DNA of 64,000 nucleotides, from contig NZ_JAHHZN010000008.1 of NCBI RefSeq assembly GCF_018760735.1, positions 62,001 through 126,000 on the forward strand, in the 5' to 3' direction. This document shows, piece by piece, positions 43,367-52,634 of this stretch. The notes beneath the pieces were generated by a model. That model did not search any database, had not been told where the DNA came from, and saw only the letters and a list, made by a program, of their open reading frames with translations. Each line of letters starts with the position of its first letter. The first letter of the stretch is position 1. The translations under genes were made by a program, and so were the position numbers. The DNA is from Hymenobacter piscis (GTDB lineage Bacteria > Bacteroidota > Bacteroidia > Cytophagales > Hymenobacteraceae).

Positions 43367-44338
43367 CTATTGCCCGAGCACCATGGCGAACACCAGCGGC
43401 GCTACGATGGTAGCGTCCGACTCGATGATGAACTTGGGCGTGTCCTGGCCCAGCTTGCCCCAGGTGATTTTCTCGTTGGGCACGGCGCCGGAGTAGGAGC
43501 CGTAGCTGGTCGTGGAGTCCGAAATCTGGCAGAAGTAGCCCCACAGCGGAACGCTGGTGCGGCCCAGGTCCTGGTGCAGCATGGGCACCACGCAGATGGG
43601 GAAGTCGCCGGCAATGCCGCCGCCAATCTGGAAGAAGCCCACTTTGCTTTCCTCGGTGGCCTGCTTCGTGTACCAGTCGGCCAGGTAAATCATGTACTCG
43701 ATGCCGGTGCGCACGGTGTGCACGTTCTGGATGTCGCCCGAAATAACATGGCCGGCGAAGATGTTGCCCAGCGTGCTGTCTTCCCAACCGGGGCAGATGA
43801 TGGGCAGGTTCTTCTCGGCGGCGGCCAGCATCCAGCTGTCCTTGGGGTCAATCTGGTAGTACTGCTCCAGCTCGCCCGACTTCAGGATCTGGTAGAAGAA
43901 CTCGTGGGGGAAGTACTGCTCGCCGGCCTTATCGGCCTTTTCCCAGAACTTCAGCACCGAGTGCTCGAGGCGGCGCATGGCCTCTTCCTCGGGAATGCAG
44001 GTGTCCGTCACGCGGTTCATGTGGCGCTCGAGCAGGGCCTGCTCGTCGGCGGGCGTCAGGTCGCGGTAGTTGGGCACGCGCTCGTAGAAGTCGTGGGCCA
44101 CCAGGTTAAAAATGTCCTCTTCCAGGTTGGCACCGGTGCAGCTGATGATCTGCACTTTGTCCTGGCGGATGAGCTCGGCCAGCTGAATGCCCATTTCGGC
44201 GGTGCTCATGGCCCCGGCCAAGGTAATCATCATCTTACCGCCCTCGGCCAGGTGCTTGTTGTAGCCCTCAGCGGCATCAATGAGCGCGGCGGCGTTGAAG
44301 TGGCGGTAGTGGTGCTTGAGGAAGTTGGTGATTTGCAT
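43367..44338 (-). CDS. Deoxyhypusine-synthase-like protein
   Basis: A 323-residue cytosolic protein of the DHS family. MITLAGAMSTAEMG opens the NAD fold, PIICPGWEDSTLGN matches the family core, and NEKITWGKLG holds the Lys (in WGK) that forms the enzyme imine in true DHS. Bacteria lack the eIF5A substrate, so such proteins are thought to act in polyamine metabolism, for example homospermidine formation from spermidine or putrescine. No polyamine genes are next to it. Close to HslV on the same strand, with a repeat between. Confidence 0.88.
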   Translation of the reverse strand: MQITNFLKHHYRHFNAAALIDAAEGYNKHLAEGGKMMITLAGAMSTAEMGIQLAELIRQDKVQIISCTGANLEEDIFNLVAHDFYERVPNYRDLTPADEQALLERHMNRVTDTCIPEEEAMRRLEHSVLKFWEKADKAGEQYFPHEFFYQILKSGELEQYYQIDPKDSWMLAAAEKNLPIICPGWEDSTLGNIFAGHVISGDIQNVHTVRTGIEYMIYLADWYTKQATEESKVGFFQIGGGIAGDFPICVVPMLHQDLGRTSVPLWGYFCQISDSTTSYGSYSGAVPNEKITWGKLGQDTPKFIIESDATIVAPLVFAMVLGQ

Positions 44339-44345
44339 GGATTGG

Positions 44346-44445
44346 GTTGTCAGTTGGTCGTTGTCAGTTGTTAGTTGTTCGTTGTTCGTTGTCAGTTGTC
44401 AGGATAAAACGACCTGACAACTGACAACGAATAACTAACAACTAC
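44346..44445. repeat. Family E repeat (GTTGTCAGTT), inverted
   Basis: Several variants of GTTGTCAGTT and GTTGTTCG on the left face CTGACAACTGACAACG on the right. It fills the gap between the DHS-like gene and hslV, one base from the hslV stop. Confidence 0.75.
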
Positions 44446-44446
44446 G

Positions 44447-44983
44447 CTATACCGGCTCCTCAATCATGAGGTTGTGGTTGGTGTATATGCAGATGTCGGC
44501 GGCGATGTGCAGGGCCTCCTCCACCATCTGGCGGGCCGTGAGGTGGGGGGCGTGCTTTTTCAGGGCCAGGGCGGCGGCCTGGGCGTACATGGAGCCCGAG
44601 CCGATGGCGGCCACGTCGTTGTCGGGCTCCAGCACGTCGCCGGTGCCGGCGATGATGAGCAGCTCGTCCCGGTCGCAGACGACCATCATGGCTTCGAGCT
44701 TGCGCAGGTACTGGTCTTTGCGCCACTCCTTGGCCAGCTCGATGGCGGCACGGCGCAGTTGCCCGCTGTAGTTGCCGAGCTTCTCCTCGAACTTATCGAG
44801 CAGCATAAAGGCATCGGCGGTGGAGCCGGCAAAGCCGGTGACCACTTTGCCGTCGTGGAGCTTGCGCACTTTGCGCACGTTGCTTTTGGCCACGTGCTTG
44901 TCCATGGTAGCCTGGCCGTCGGCCCCGAGGGCCACCTGGCCGTTGTGGCGCACCCCCAGCACGGTAGTAGAGCGGATTTTCAT
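44447..44983 (-). CDS. hslV: ATP-dependent protease subunit HslV
   Basis: A 178-residue proteasome-type peptidase of the HslUV complex, which degrades misfolded and regulatory proteins in the cytosol. The mature N-terminal Thr follows MKIRS in MKIRSTTVLGVRHNG; then GQATMDKH, VTGFAGSTADAF, IGSGSMYAQAAA and ICIYTNH are family motifs. The start at 44983 is closely preceded by a -7 box at 45027-45034. The ATPase hslU is not in the window. Confidence 0.95.
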   Translation of the reverse strand: MKIRSTTVLGVRHNGQVALGADGQATMDKHVAKSNVRKVRKLHDGKVVTGFAGSTADAFMLLDKFEEKLGNYSGQLRRAAIELAKEWRKDQYLRKLEAMMVVCDRDELLIIAGTGDVLEPDNDVAAIGSGSMYAQAAALALKKHAPHLTARQMVEEALHIAADICIYTNHNLMIEEPV

Positions 44984-45026
44984 AACGGATTCAGAAGAAA
45001 GAGCGCGCCGGTGGCGGCGCAAAGAG

Positions 45027-45034
45027 CAAAGCTA
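45027..45034 (-). promoter_or_regulatory. Promoter -7 box of hslV
   Basis: On the minus strand TAGCTTTG, an exact -7 match, 43 bases upstream of the hslV start. Confidence 0.55.
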
Positions 45035-45112
45035 CGGGAATCCGGCCGGAACGGCGGCGGCCCGGATTCCCGTTGGCCGCCGCCCCCAGGGCCGGAACGG
45101 TGGCGGCCGGGC

Positions 45113-45592
45113 TTACCGGGCAGCAGAGGCAGCCGGGGGCCGGGAGCCGGCCTGCAGGTACTCGTAGAACAGCGAGGCGGCCGCTTCCAGCAGGGGCTGG
45201 TCGGTGGTCCGCTCCTGGCAGCGCTGCAGGTCGTAGTGGCACAGTGTCCCGAAGGGCTGGCCTTGGGCATCGCGCACCAGCACCCCGCAGTAGGAAACCA
45301 CGGGCGTATCGATGAGGCCCCGCACGCGGGCGTCGGTGGTGGCATCGGTTATTTCCAGCGGAGCCTGCTGGCGCCCGACCAGGGAGCAGTAGGTAACGGC
45401 CATCGGCACGTCGGCACCTTGCTGCACGGCGGGCTGCAGCCGGTCGAACAAGGCCTCGTTGCGCAGCAGCTCCCCATCGAACCGAAACACGCCGGTGTAG
45501 CGGTGGGGCGTGCGGTGGTTGAGGTACTGCAACGCCGCGTGGAAGCCCTGCTGCTGCATGACCCGTCGGAGTTCGTTTATTTCATCCTGCAT
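45113..45592 (-). CDS. GAF domain protein
   Basis: A 159-residue protein with one GAF-like domain: ELRRVMQQQGFHAALQYL, then VTYCSLVGRQQAPLEITDA and VVSYCGVLVRDAQGQPFGTLC, the small-molecule pocket and core. There is no output domain, so it may act as a ligand sensor for a partner such as the histidine kinase gene on the other side. A -7 box (45622-45629) lies upstream. Confidence 0.75.
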   Translation of the reverse strand: MQDEINELRRVMQQQGFHAALQYLNHRTPHRYTGVFRFDGELLRNEALFDRLQPAVQQGADVPMAVTYCSLVGRQQAPLEITDATTDARVRGLIDTPVVSYCGVLVRDAQGQPFGTLCHYDLQRCQERTTDQPLLEAAASLFYEYLQAGSRPPAASAAR

Positions 45593-45621
45593 GGTAGGAG
45601 GGAGCAAAAAATTATCGGCCT

Positions 45622-45629
45622 CAAAGATA
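45622..45629 (-). promoter_or_regulatory. Promoter -7 box of GAF gene
   Basis: On the minus strand TATCTTTG, an exact -7 match, 29 bases upstream of the GAF protein start. Confidence 0.5.
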
Positions 45630-45842
45630 CATTTTACCCCCTTTTTATAATCGGGGCCGTATTACGCCCGAGCCTGCCTGGCGGCGCGGGCCCCGGGCGA
45701 GCGGCCGCCTTTGCCAGCAGGGAGCCGGTGAGCTGCCGTGGGCGGGCCGGTGGGAAACCGGGTTACTGTTTTGACCAGCTGAGCGTTGAGCGGCCCCCGC
45801 GGCCGTGGCGCCGGGTTGTTGCGCTTACTGCTACTGCTTTCT

Positions 45843-48800
45843 ATGCCTGATTTTGCTTCTGTTAGCCCTCCCCTACCCGACTTTAACCCGGCCGGCCTGG
45901 TGGAGGTTTTACTGACGACTTCCCTCGACGGCATTCTGCTGCTGCGCCCCCGGTACGCGCCGGAAGGCCCGGAAATTATTGATTTTGACTGGGTGCGCCT
46001 CAACCCGGCCGCCCAGCAGATGCTCAATCTGCCGGAACATCCCACCGAAAGCTTCCTGACCCTGTACCCGACCGCCAACAGCATAGGCGTATTCGATTTT
46101 TACCGCGAGGCCTTCGAGTCGGGCCGGCTCCGGCAGCGCCAGAACCTGTACCAGCACGACGGCCTGGATGGCTACTACGTGCTGCGGGCCCAGCGCCACG
46201 AGAACGTTTTGGTCGTCAGCTTCACGGATGGCAACGACCAGGAGCGCACAACCATTGAGGAAACGTTGCGCGCCAGTCAGGCCCGGGAGCGGGAAGCCCG
46301 CGCCGAGGCCGAGCGCCAGCGCAACCAGTGGCAGGCCCTCGTCAACCAGGCCCCGGTCGCGCTGGGATTGTTTGAGGGCCCCGAGCTGCGCATCACGGCC
46401 GCCAACACCCGCCTTGCCGACATGTGGGGCCGGCCGCAGGCCGAACTGCTCGACCGCCCCCTGCTCGAAGCCGTACCCGAATTGCGGGGCCAGGGGTTTG
46501 AGCATCTCATGGAGCAGGTGCGCGACACCCGCGTTCCGTACGTGGGCACGGAGGTGCCGGCCCGGCTGCTGCGCAACGGAGAGCTGACGACGACCTACTA
46601 CAATTTCGTGTATCAGCCCCTCTACGATGCCCGGGGGGAGGTGCTGGGCGTGCTCGATGTGGCCCTGGAAGTGACCGAGCAGGTGCTGGCCCGCCGACAG
46701 GTGGAGGAGCTCAATCAGGATCTGGAAGCCCAGGTGCTGGAGCGGACCCAGGCCCTGCGCCACGCCTACGCCGCCGCCGAGCAGCAGCGCGAGCAGCTTT
46801 ACCAGGTGTTTGAGCAGACGCCGGTGGCCATTGCCATTCTGCGGGGCCCCAACCTGCGCGTGGAGCTGGCCAATCCCGCCATCCTGGCCATCTGGGGCCG
46901 GGAGGTCAGCCAGGTAATGGGCCGCCCCTACCTGGAAGCTCTGCCCGAAACGGACGGCCCGGGCTTTGGCCAGGTCCTGTCCGGGGTACTGGCGACGGGC
47001 CAGGCCTCCTTTCTGGTAGATGCCCCCGTTACGCTGACGCGGACCCACACCGGCCAGGCCAACCAGGCCTACGTGAGCTTCGCGTTTCAGCCCCTCTTCG
47101 ATGCCAACGGCGAAATCAACGGGGTGATGGCCAGCGGCACCGAAGTCACGGAGCAGGTGCTGGTGCGCCAGCAGGTGCAGCAGCTCAACCGCGAGCTGCA
47201 AGCCAGTAATGAGGCCCTGGAAGCCCGGGTAGAAATCCGCACCCGGGAAGCCCAACGGGCCCAGATGGCGGCCGAGCGCCAGCAGGGCGAGCTGGAACGC
47301 GTGCTGGAACAGGCCCCGGTGGCCATTGCCGTGTACCGCGGGCCGCAGTACATCATTGAGCTGGCCAACCCTACCGTGTGCCGCCTGTGGGGGCGCAACC
47401 AGCAGGATATTATCGGCAAGGGCCTGTTTGAAGCCCTGCCCGAAGTGGCCGGCATGGGCTATGAAGAACTGCTCGATGGCGTAATGGCCACCGGGGAACC
47501 CTACGTGGCCCACGCCATGCCCGCCCAGCACGACCGGAACGGCCGGCGCGAAACGGTGTACTGGGACTTCGTGTACGTACCCATGTATGAGGATGACGGC
47601 CGCATTTACGGCGCCATGGTGGTTGCCACCGAAGTGACCGAGCAGGTGCTGGCCCGCCAGCAGGTGCAGCAGCTCAACGACCAGCTGGAAGTGCGCGTGC
47701 AGGAGCGTACGGCCCAGGCCCACGCCGCCCTACGCGAAGCCCAGGACCAGCGCGAACAGCTGCGCGAGCAGCAGAATCTGCTGAGTCAGATTCTGGCCCA
47801 GGTACCCGCCGCCGTGGCCACGCTCAGCGGACCAGACCACCGCTTCACTTTCTTCAACGACCAGTATTACGCTCTTTCCGGGAACCGCGCCCGCCTGGGC
47901 CAGACGGTGGCCGAAGCGCTGCCCGAAATAGTGGAGCAGGGCTTTCTGCCCCTGCTCAACCAGGTGTACACCAGCGGGGAGCCCTTCATCGGGAAGGAAA
48001 TTGCGGTTCTGCTGGCCCAGCCCACGGGCCCGGCCAGCCAGCAGTACCTCGATTTCACCTACCAGCCTCTCACCGACCGCCAAGGACAAGTTTACGGGAT
48101 TCTGGTATTTGCCCTCGATGTTACGGAGCAGGTGCGCACCCGCCGCCAGGCCGAAACCCTCCAGGCCGCTGCCCTGGCGGCCGTGCAGCGCCGGGCCCAG
48201 CAGCGCCAGGAGCTCTACCAGATTTTTGCCCAGACCCCGGTGGCCATTGTGCTGCTGCGCGAACCCGACCACCGCATCGACTACTTCAACCCCGCCTTCG
48301 AGGAGCTGTTTCCGCCCGAGGAATGGACGGGCACCGACATGCACGGCCATACCCTGGCCGAGGTGTACCCCCGCATCAAAACGGCGGGCCTGATTACGCT
48401 GCTCGATGTCGTATTTGAGACCGGGGAGCCCCAGGCCGTGCTCGACATGCCCCTGGCCAACCTCCACCCCGGCAGCCCGCGCTACGTCACGTTCTCCTAC
48501 CAGGCCTACCGCGAGCAGGGCCGCATTGTGGGCGTGGCCGCCTTCATTTATGATGTAACGGATCAGGTGCGGGCCCGCCAGCAGGTGCAGTTTCTCAACG
48601 AGGAGCTGGCCACCATCAACGGGGAAATGCAGGCAACCAACGAGGAGTTGCACCTCACCAACGCCCGCCTCACGCGCACCAACACCGACCTCGACACCTT
48701 CGTCTATACCGCTTCCCATGATCTGAAGGCGCCCATTGCCAACATCGAGGGGCTGCTGCTGGCCCTGCGCCAGGACCTGCCCGCCCACGTGCGCCAGGGC

Positions 48801-49352
48801 CCGGTGGTGGCCCGCCTGCTCGACCTGATCCAGGATTCGGTTACGCGCTTCCAGCGCACCATCGGCCACCTCACCGATATTTCCCAGCTCCAGCAAACCG
48901 AAGCCCCCGAAACCATGGACCTGGCCGCCCTCATTGCGGGCGTGCAGCTGGATCTGGCCCCGCTCATCGAAGCCGCCGGGGCCACCCTCTCCATCGACCT
49001 GGCCGGGTGCGAGGCCATCCACGTGGCGCCCAAAACCCTGCGCTCAGTGGTTTATAACCTGCTCAGCAACGCCGTGAAGTACCGCACCCCCGACCGGCCG
49101 GCCCAGGTCTGGCTGCGGGCCCGCTGCACGCCCGAGCGTCTTACCGTGACGGTGCAGGACAACGGCCTGGGCCTCACCGAAGCCCAGCAGATTGACCTGT
49201 TTGGCATGTTCCGCCGCCTGCACACCCACGTAGAAGGCTCGGGCGTGGGCCTGTTCACGGTGAAGCGGCTGGTGGAAAATGCGGGCGGCACCATCATTGT
49301 GGAAAGCCAGGCCGGACAGGGCTCCACCTTCACCGTTTCATTGCCGGCTTAG
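45843..49352 (+). CDS. Six-PAS-domain sensor histidine kinase
   Basis: A 1169-residue cytosolic sensor kinase without a membrane helix. Six PAS-like domains start near residues 10, 165, 320, 490, 650 and 790; PAS 2-5 share the form PVA-x-GP-x-ANP...GR-x-ALPE. Coiled-coil linkers of the type EVTEQVLARQQVQQLN join them. The HisKA His is in ASHDLKAP (about 958), the N box in LLSNAVKY (about 1072), the G boxes in DNGLGL and GSGVGLFTVK. It should autophosphorylate and pass phosphate to the response regulator 29 bases downstream. The PAS array may bind small ligands or flavin; no heme or flavin motif stands out. Confidence 0.93.
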   Translation: MPDFASVSPPLPDFNPAGLVEVLLTTSLDGILLLRPRYAPEGPEIIDFDWVRLNPAAQQMLNLPEHPTESFLTLYPTANSIGVFDFYREAFESGRLRQRQNLYQHDGLDGYYVLRAQRHENVLVVSFTDGNDQERTTIEETLRASQAREREARAEAERQRNQWQALVNQAPVALGLFEGPELRITAANTRLADMWGRPQAELLDRPLLEAVPELRGQGFEHLMEQVRDTRVPYVGTEVPARLLRNGELTTTYYNFVYQPLYDARGEVLGVLDVALEVTEQVLARRQVEELNQDLEAQVLERTQALRHAYAAAEQQREQLYQVFEQTPVAIAILRGPNLRVELANPAILAIWGREVSQVMGRPYLEALPETDGPGFGQVLSGVLATGQASFLVDAPVTLTRTHTGQANQAYVSFAFQPLFDANGEINGVMASGTEVTEQVLVRQQVQQLNRELQASNEALEARVEIRTREAQRAQMAAERQQGELERVLEQAPVAIAVYRGPQYIIELANPTVCRLWGRNQQDIIGKGLFEALPEVAGMGYEELLDGVMATGEPYVAHAMPAQHDRNGRRETVYWDFVYVPMYEDDGRIYGAMVVATEVTEQVLARQQVQQLNDQLEVRVQERTAQAHAALREAQDQREQLREQQNLLSQILAQVPAAVATLSGPDHRFTFFNDQYYALSGNRARLGQTVAEALPEIVEQGFLPLLNQVYTSGEPFIGKEIAVLLAQPTGPASQQYLDFTYQPLTDRQGQVYGILVFALDVTEQVRTRRQAETLQAAALAAVQRRAQQRQELYQIFAQTPVAIVLLREPDHRIDYFNPAFEELFPPEEWTGTDMHGHTLAEVYPRIKTAGLITLLDVVFETGEPQAVLDMPLANLHPGSPRYVTFSYQAYREQGRIVGVAAFIYDVTDQVRARQQVQFLNEELATINGEMQATNEELHLTNARLTRTNTDLDTFVYTASHDLKAPIANIEGLLLALRQDLPAHVRQGPVVARLLDLIQDSVTRFQRTIGHLTDISQLQQTEAPETMDLAALIAGVQLDLAPLIEAAGATLSIDLAGCEAIHVAPKTLRSVVYNLLSNAVKYRTPDRPAQVWLRARCTPERLTVTVQDNGLGLTEAQQIDLFGMFRRLHTHVEGSGVGLFTVKRLVENAGGTIIVESQAGQGSTFTVSLPA

Positions 49353-49381
49353 GCTGGCCTCATTGTCTTTTATTTTTCCTC

Positions 49382-49792
49382 ATGGAGAAGCTTTCGAGTA
49401 TCCTGCTGGTCGACGATGACTCGACTAATAATTTCCTGAACGAGCTGCTCTTCAAGCAACTCAACGTAACCGACCACCTGCTCACGGCCGAAGACGGGGC
49501 CCGGGCTCTGGAAATCATTGCCGACACGCCCGACCAGGATGAACCCGCCCTCATCCTGCTCGATGTGAACATGCCCGGCATGGACGGCATTGCCTTTCTG
49601 GAAGCCTACCGGCAGCTACCCGCCGTACAGCACCGGGCCACCGTCATCATCATGCTCACCACTACCATGGATGCGCGCGACCTGAGCCGCCTGGAGGAAC
49701 TCAACATTGCCGGCCTGGTCAGCAAGCCCCTCACCAAGGAAAAAATCGACCATATCCTGCAACTGCATTTCCGCCGCAGTCTGCCGGAATAA
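49382..49792 (+). CDS. Single-domain response regulator
   Basis: A 136-residue receiver domain with no output domain. LLVDDDSTNN carries the acidic pair, LLDVNMPGMDG the phospho-accepting Asp (about residue 60), IMLTTT the Thr and SKPLTKE the Lys. Together with the kinase 29 bases upstream it forms a two-gene operon. Such stand-alone receivers act as phosphate shuttles or bind partner proteins. Confidence 0.9.
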   Translation: MEKLSSILLVDDDSTNNFLNELLFKQLNVTDHLLTAEDGARALEIIADTPDQDEPALILLDVNMPGMDGIAFLEAYRQLPAVQHRATVIIMLTTTMDARDLSRLEELNIAGLVSKPLTKEKIDHILQLHFRRSLPE

Positions 49793-49818
49793 GCTGTTTT
49801 TGGCTGGTTCCGGCCTCC

Positions 49819-49876
49819 CTGCACACAGAAAGGCCGCCCGCCGGAACGTATCCGGCGGGCGGCCTTTCTGTGTGCA
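49819..49876. terminator. Strong terminator between convergent operons
   Basis: A 27-bp perfect stem (core AAGGCCGCCCGCCGGA and its complement) with a 5-base loop, between the response regulator and the S9 peptidase gene. Confidence 0.75.
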
Positions 49877-49948
49877 GGGAATACGTCCTCCTACCGGGCC
49901 CATTTCGGCGCGCTTTCTTTCGCGCAGGCGGCAGCGGGCGGACGGCAC

Positions 49949-52288
49949 TTACCGGGCCGCCGTGCGCGGGTCGGCAGCGGGCGTGAGCTGGTAGTCGTGG
50001 GGGGGCTGGAGGCCGGCCAGGTGCTCCACGAAGTAGTCCCAGCGGCGGCGCATCATATAGTACGACGAGCTGCCGTAGCTGTGGGCCGCGTTCGGGAACA
50101 CCACCAAATCGTAGCTCTTGTTGGCCTTGGTGAGGGCCTCCACCACCAGCCAGGTGTTGTAGGGCGGCACGTTGTCGTCGAGCAGGCCGTGGGCCAGCAG
50201 CAGCTTGCCCCGCAGGTTTTTGGCGAAGAGGGCGTTGGCCTGGTTGTCGTAATTGGTGGTGCCGTCGGGGTTGGTTTTGAGCAGACCGATGTAGCGCTCG
50301 GCCCAGTCGTCCTCGTAGTTACGGTTTTCGTGGTTGCCCGATTCGGCGATGCCCACCTGGAAGAACTCGGGGTAGCGGAACATGGCCGCCGCCGTGGCGT
50401 AGCCCCCGCCCGAGTGCCCCCAGATGCCGGCCCGCGCCAGGTCGATGTAGGGGTAGCGCTGGGCCAGCTGGCGCATGCCGGCTATCTGGTCCGAGAGCGT
50501 GTTTTCGGCCATGTTGCCGTAGCAGGCGTCGTGGTAGCTTTTGGAGCGCAACGGGTTGCAGCTGCCCTCTATGACGACCACCACGAAGCCCAGCTCGGCC
50601 AGGGCCTGGTGGTCGGAACGGGCCGCACTGAACGACCAGCTGCCTACGCCCCCGCCCTGAGGCCCGGGGTAGATGTAGTTGATGATGGGGTACTGGCGGC
50701 CGGGCTCGAGGGTGGTGGGCGTGAACATCAGCCCGTAGAGGTCAGTCCGGGCATCGGCGGCCTTCACCGTGATGGGCGTGGGCGGCTGCCAGCCGGTGGC
50801 GAGGAGGCGGGAAATATCGGTTTTCTCCAGGGTTCTGAGCAGCTTGCCCGCGGCCGAGCGCAGCACCGAGATGCCCGGCTGATCGGGCTGGGAATAGGTA
50901 TCCACGAAGTAGCTCCCCGAGGGCGCAAAGGTGACCTGGTGGTGGCCGGGCTCGGGGGTGAGCAGCCGGAGATTTTTGCCATCGAGCCCGATGCGGTAGA
51001 GGTGGCTGAAGTAGGGGTTGCCAGGCTCCCGGCCGTTGGCCAGAAAGTACAGCTGCCGCTCCTGCTCGTCCACTTTCAGCAGCTGGGTCACCACGAACTC
51101 GCCCTTGGTAATCTGGTTCTTGACCCGGCCGGTGGTGGCGTCATACAGGTAGAGGTGGCCCCAGTTGTCGCGCTCCGAGTACCAGATGATTTCCCGGGTT
51201 TTGGGCAGGTAGCGCCAGTTGATAGCGCCCTGGCCCGACTCATACTGGGTGGCCACGGTTTCGGCGAACACCTCCCGCACGGCCCCGGTGGCGGCATCAG
51301 CAATCCGCATTTTTTCCTCTTTGTGGTCGCGCGAAGTCGAGACGAAGGCCAGCTGCGTGGCGTCGGGGCTCCAGTCCACGTCGTCGAAGGTGCCGCTGCT
51401 GGAAATATCGTCGGAGAGGGAGCCGCGGTGGGGGTCGGGCGGCACCTGCAGGCGCACCACTCTGGCCGGACTCACCTCCACAATTACCCGCTCAATCGTG
51501 ATGATGTCCGGGTCGCCGGGCAGCGGATACTTCCAGGTTTCCAGCTTCGGGCGGCCTACGTTGGTGGTGGTCAGGTACATGTTGCCCACCCGGCGCTGGT
51601 CCTGGCGGAAGGTGGCAATCTTGCGCGAATCGGGCGACCAGCGCAGCACGGGCTTCTCACTGTGGGTCCAGCCGGCGTTGTCGGTGGCGTAGCCGTAGTC
51701 GGGCGCGCCATCGGTGGTGAGCTGGGTGAGCTGGCCGGTTTTGGTGTCGCGCATCCACAAGTTATGGTCCTGAATGAACGCGGCCCGCGCCCCGTCGGGC
51801 GACAGGATTTCGTTGGCCTCGTTGACGTCCTTGCCCTTGGCCGGCTCGGGCGCGGCGGGGGTCAGCTGGCCGGCGGCCACGTCGTAGCGCCAGGTTTTGC
51901 CCGCCGCCGTGAGGGTCAGCGTTTTGGCATCGGGCGAGAGCGTGAGCCCGCGCAGGGGCAGGCGGCTGGCCTCGTAGGGCTGGCTGGTGGCCTGCGAGAG
52001 GGCCGCCGCCAGCCGGGCCTGGTCGAAGGCAGCGGTGCGGGTGTTGCGGGCGGGGTCCACGAGCACGATTTCGCTGCCCCGGGCCGTGAGCACCCGGTAC
52101 CAGAACCGGTCGTTGGCCAGCCAGTTGGGCGGGCCGGCGCTGCCATCTACCAGGGGCTGGGTGTTGTAGCCCAGAAAACGTTCGGCCCGGGCATAATCCG
52201 GGGCGGTAAGGGCCGGCCGCGCCTGGGCCGCAGCTCCCGCGGGAGCCAGCAGCACCGCCGCCGCCAGCGTCAGTACGTAATTCTGCAT
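49949..52288 (-). CDS. S9 family dipeptidyl-peptidase-IV-like peptidase
   Basis: A 779-residue secreted peptidase: a signal peptide (about residues 1-22), an eight-bladed-propeller-type N-terminal region (DNLWMRDTKTGQLTQLTTDG, WSPDSRKIATFRQDQRRVG) and a C-terminal alpha/beta hydrolase domain. The nucleophile Ser is in IWGHSGGGYATA, the Asp in HGLLDDNVPPYN and the His in FPNAAHSYG. This is the DPP-IV family, which removes X-Pro dipeptides from peptides; the exact specificity is not shown by sequence. The ATG at 52288 begins the signal peptide. Confidence 0.92.
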   Translation of the reverse strand: MQNYVLTLAAAVLLAPAGAAAQARPALTAPDYARAERFLGYNTQPLVDGSAGPPNWLANDRFWYRVLTARGSEIVLVDPARNTRTAAFDQARLAAALSQATSQPYEASRLPLRGLTLSPDAKTLTLTAAGKTWRYDVAAGQLTPAAPEPAKGKDVNEANEILSPDGARAAFIQDHNLWMRDTKTGQLTQLTTDGAPDYGYATDNAGWTHSEKPVLRWSPDSRKIATFRQDQRRVGNMYLTTTNVGRPKLETWKYPLPGDPDIITIERVIVEVSPARVVRLQVPPDPHRGSLSDDISSSGTFDDVDWSPDATQLAFVSTSRDHKEEKMRIADAATGAVREVFAETVATQYESGQGAINWRYLPKTREIIWYSERDNWGHLYLYDATTGRVKNQITKGEFVVTQLLKVDEQERQLYFLANGREPGNPYFSHLYRIGLDGKNLRLLTPEPGHHQVTFAPSGSYFVDTYSQPDQPGISVLRSAAGKLLRTLEKTDISRLLATGWQPPTPITVKAADARTDLYGLMFTPTTLEPGRQYPIINYIYPGPQGGGVGSWSFSAARSDHQALAELGFVVVVIEGSCNPLRSKSYHDACYGNMAENTLSDQIAGMRQLAQRYPYIDLARAGIWGHSGGGYATAAAMFRYPEFFQVGIAESGNHENRNYEDDWAERYIGLLKTNPDGTTNYDNQANALFAKNLRGKLLLAHGLLDDNVPPYNTWLVVEALTKANKSYDLVVFPNAAHSYGSSSYYMMRRRWDYFVEHLAGLQPPHDYQLTPAADPRTAAR

Positions 52289-52440
52289 GGAATTGAGAGA
52301 GGGTGGAAAACCCGCCACGGCGGGTGGGGCGGAAGGTAGCACACATTCACCAAAATCGGGCGCCCCGCCGCCCCCAAACGCCAACTACCGGACGAAGCAG
52401 GGCCAGGCCCCGGTCCATCCGGCAGTTTGTTGTTGCACGC

Positions 52441-52617
52441 TGTAGAGACGCATATTTGCGTCTCGCCGTTGCTGACGTTAGGTTGAAACTGCGCGGTTTT
52501 GGTTGTTCAACGATGAGACGCGAGGTGTCGCGTCTCTACAGCGCGCCGGCTGCCGTTGGGTTATGATTGCGCGGTTTCGGTTGTTCAACGACGAGACGCA
52601 AAATATTGCGTCTCGTC
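52441..52617. repeat. Family A dumbbell palindromes, one and a half copies
   Basis: Unit 1 (52441-52540) begins TGTAGAGACGC and ends GCGTCTCTACA, with hairpins at both ends and the conserved GTTGCTGACGTT and GGTTGTTCAACGA between. Unit 2 repeats GCGCGGTTTCGGTTGTTCAA and the right hairpin (to 52617). They fill the gap upstream of the S9 peptidase gene. Confidence 0.8.
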
Positions 52618-52634
52618 GTCGTTCCTTTCATCGA

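Noticed and set aside
52441..52617. Family A palindromes as ends of an insertion sequence
   Set aside because: No transposase frame lies between the ends; the elements are about 90-145 bases.
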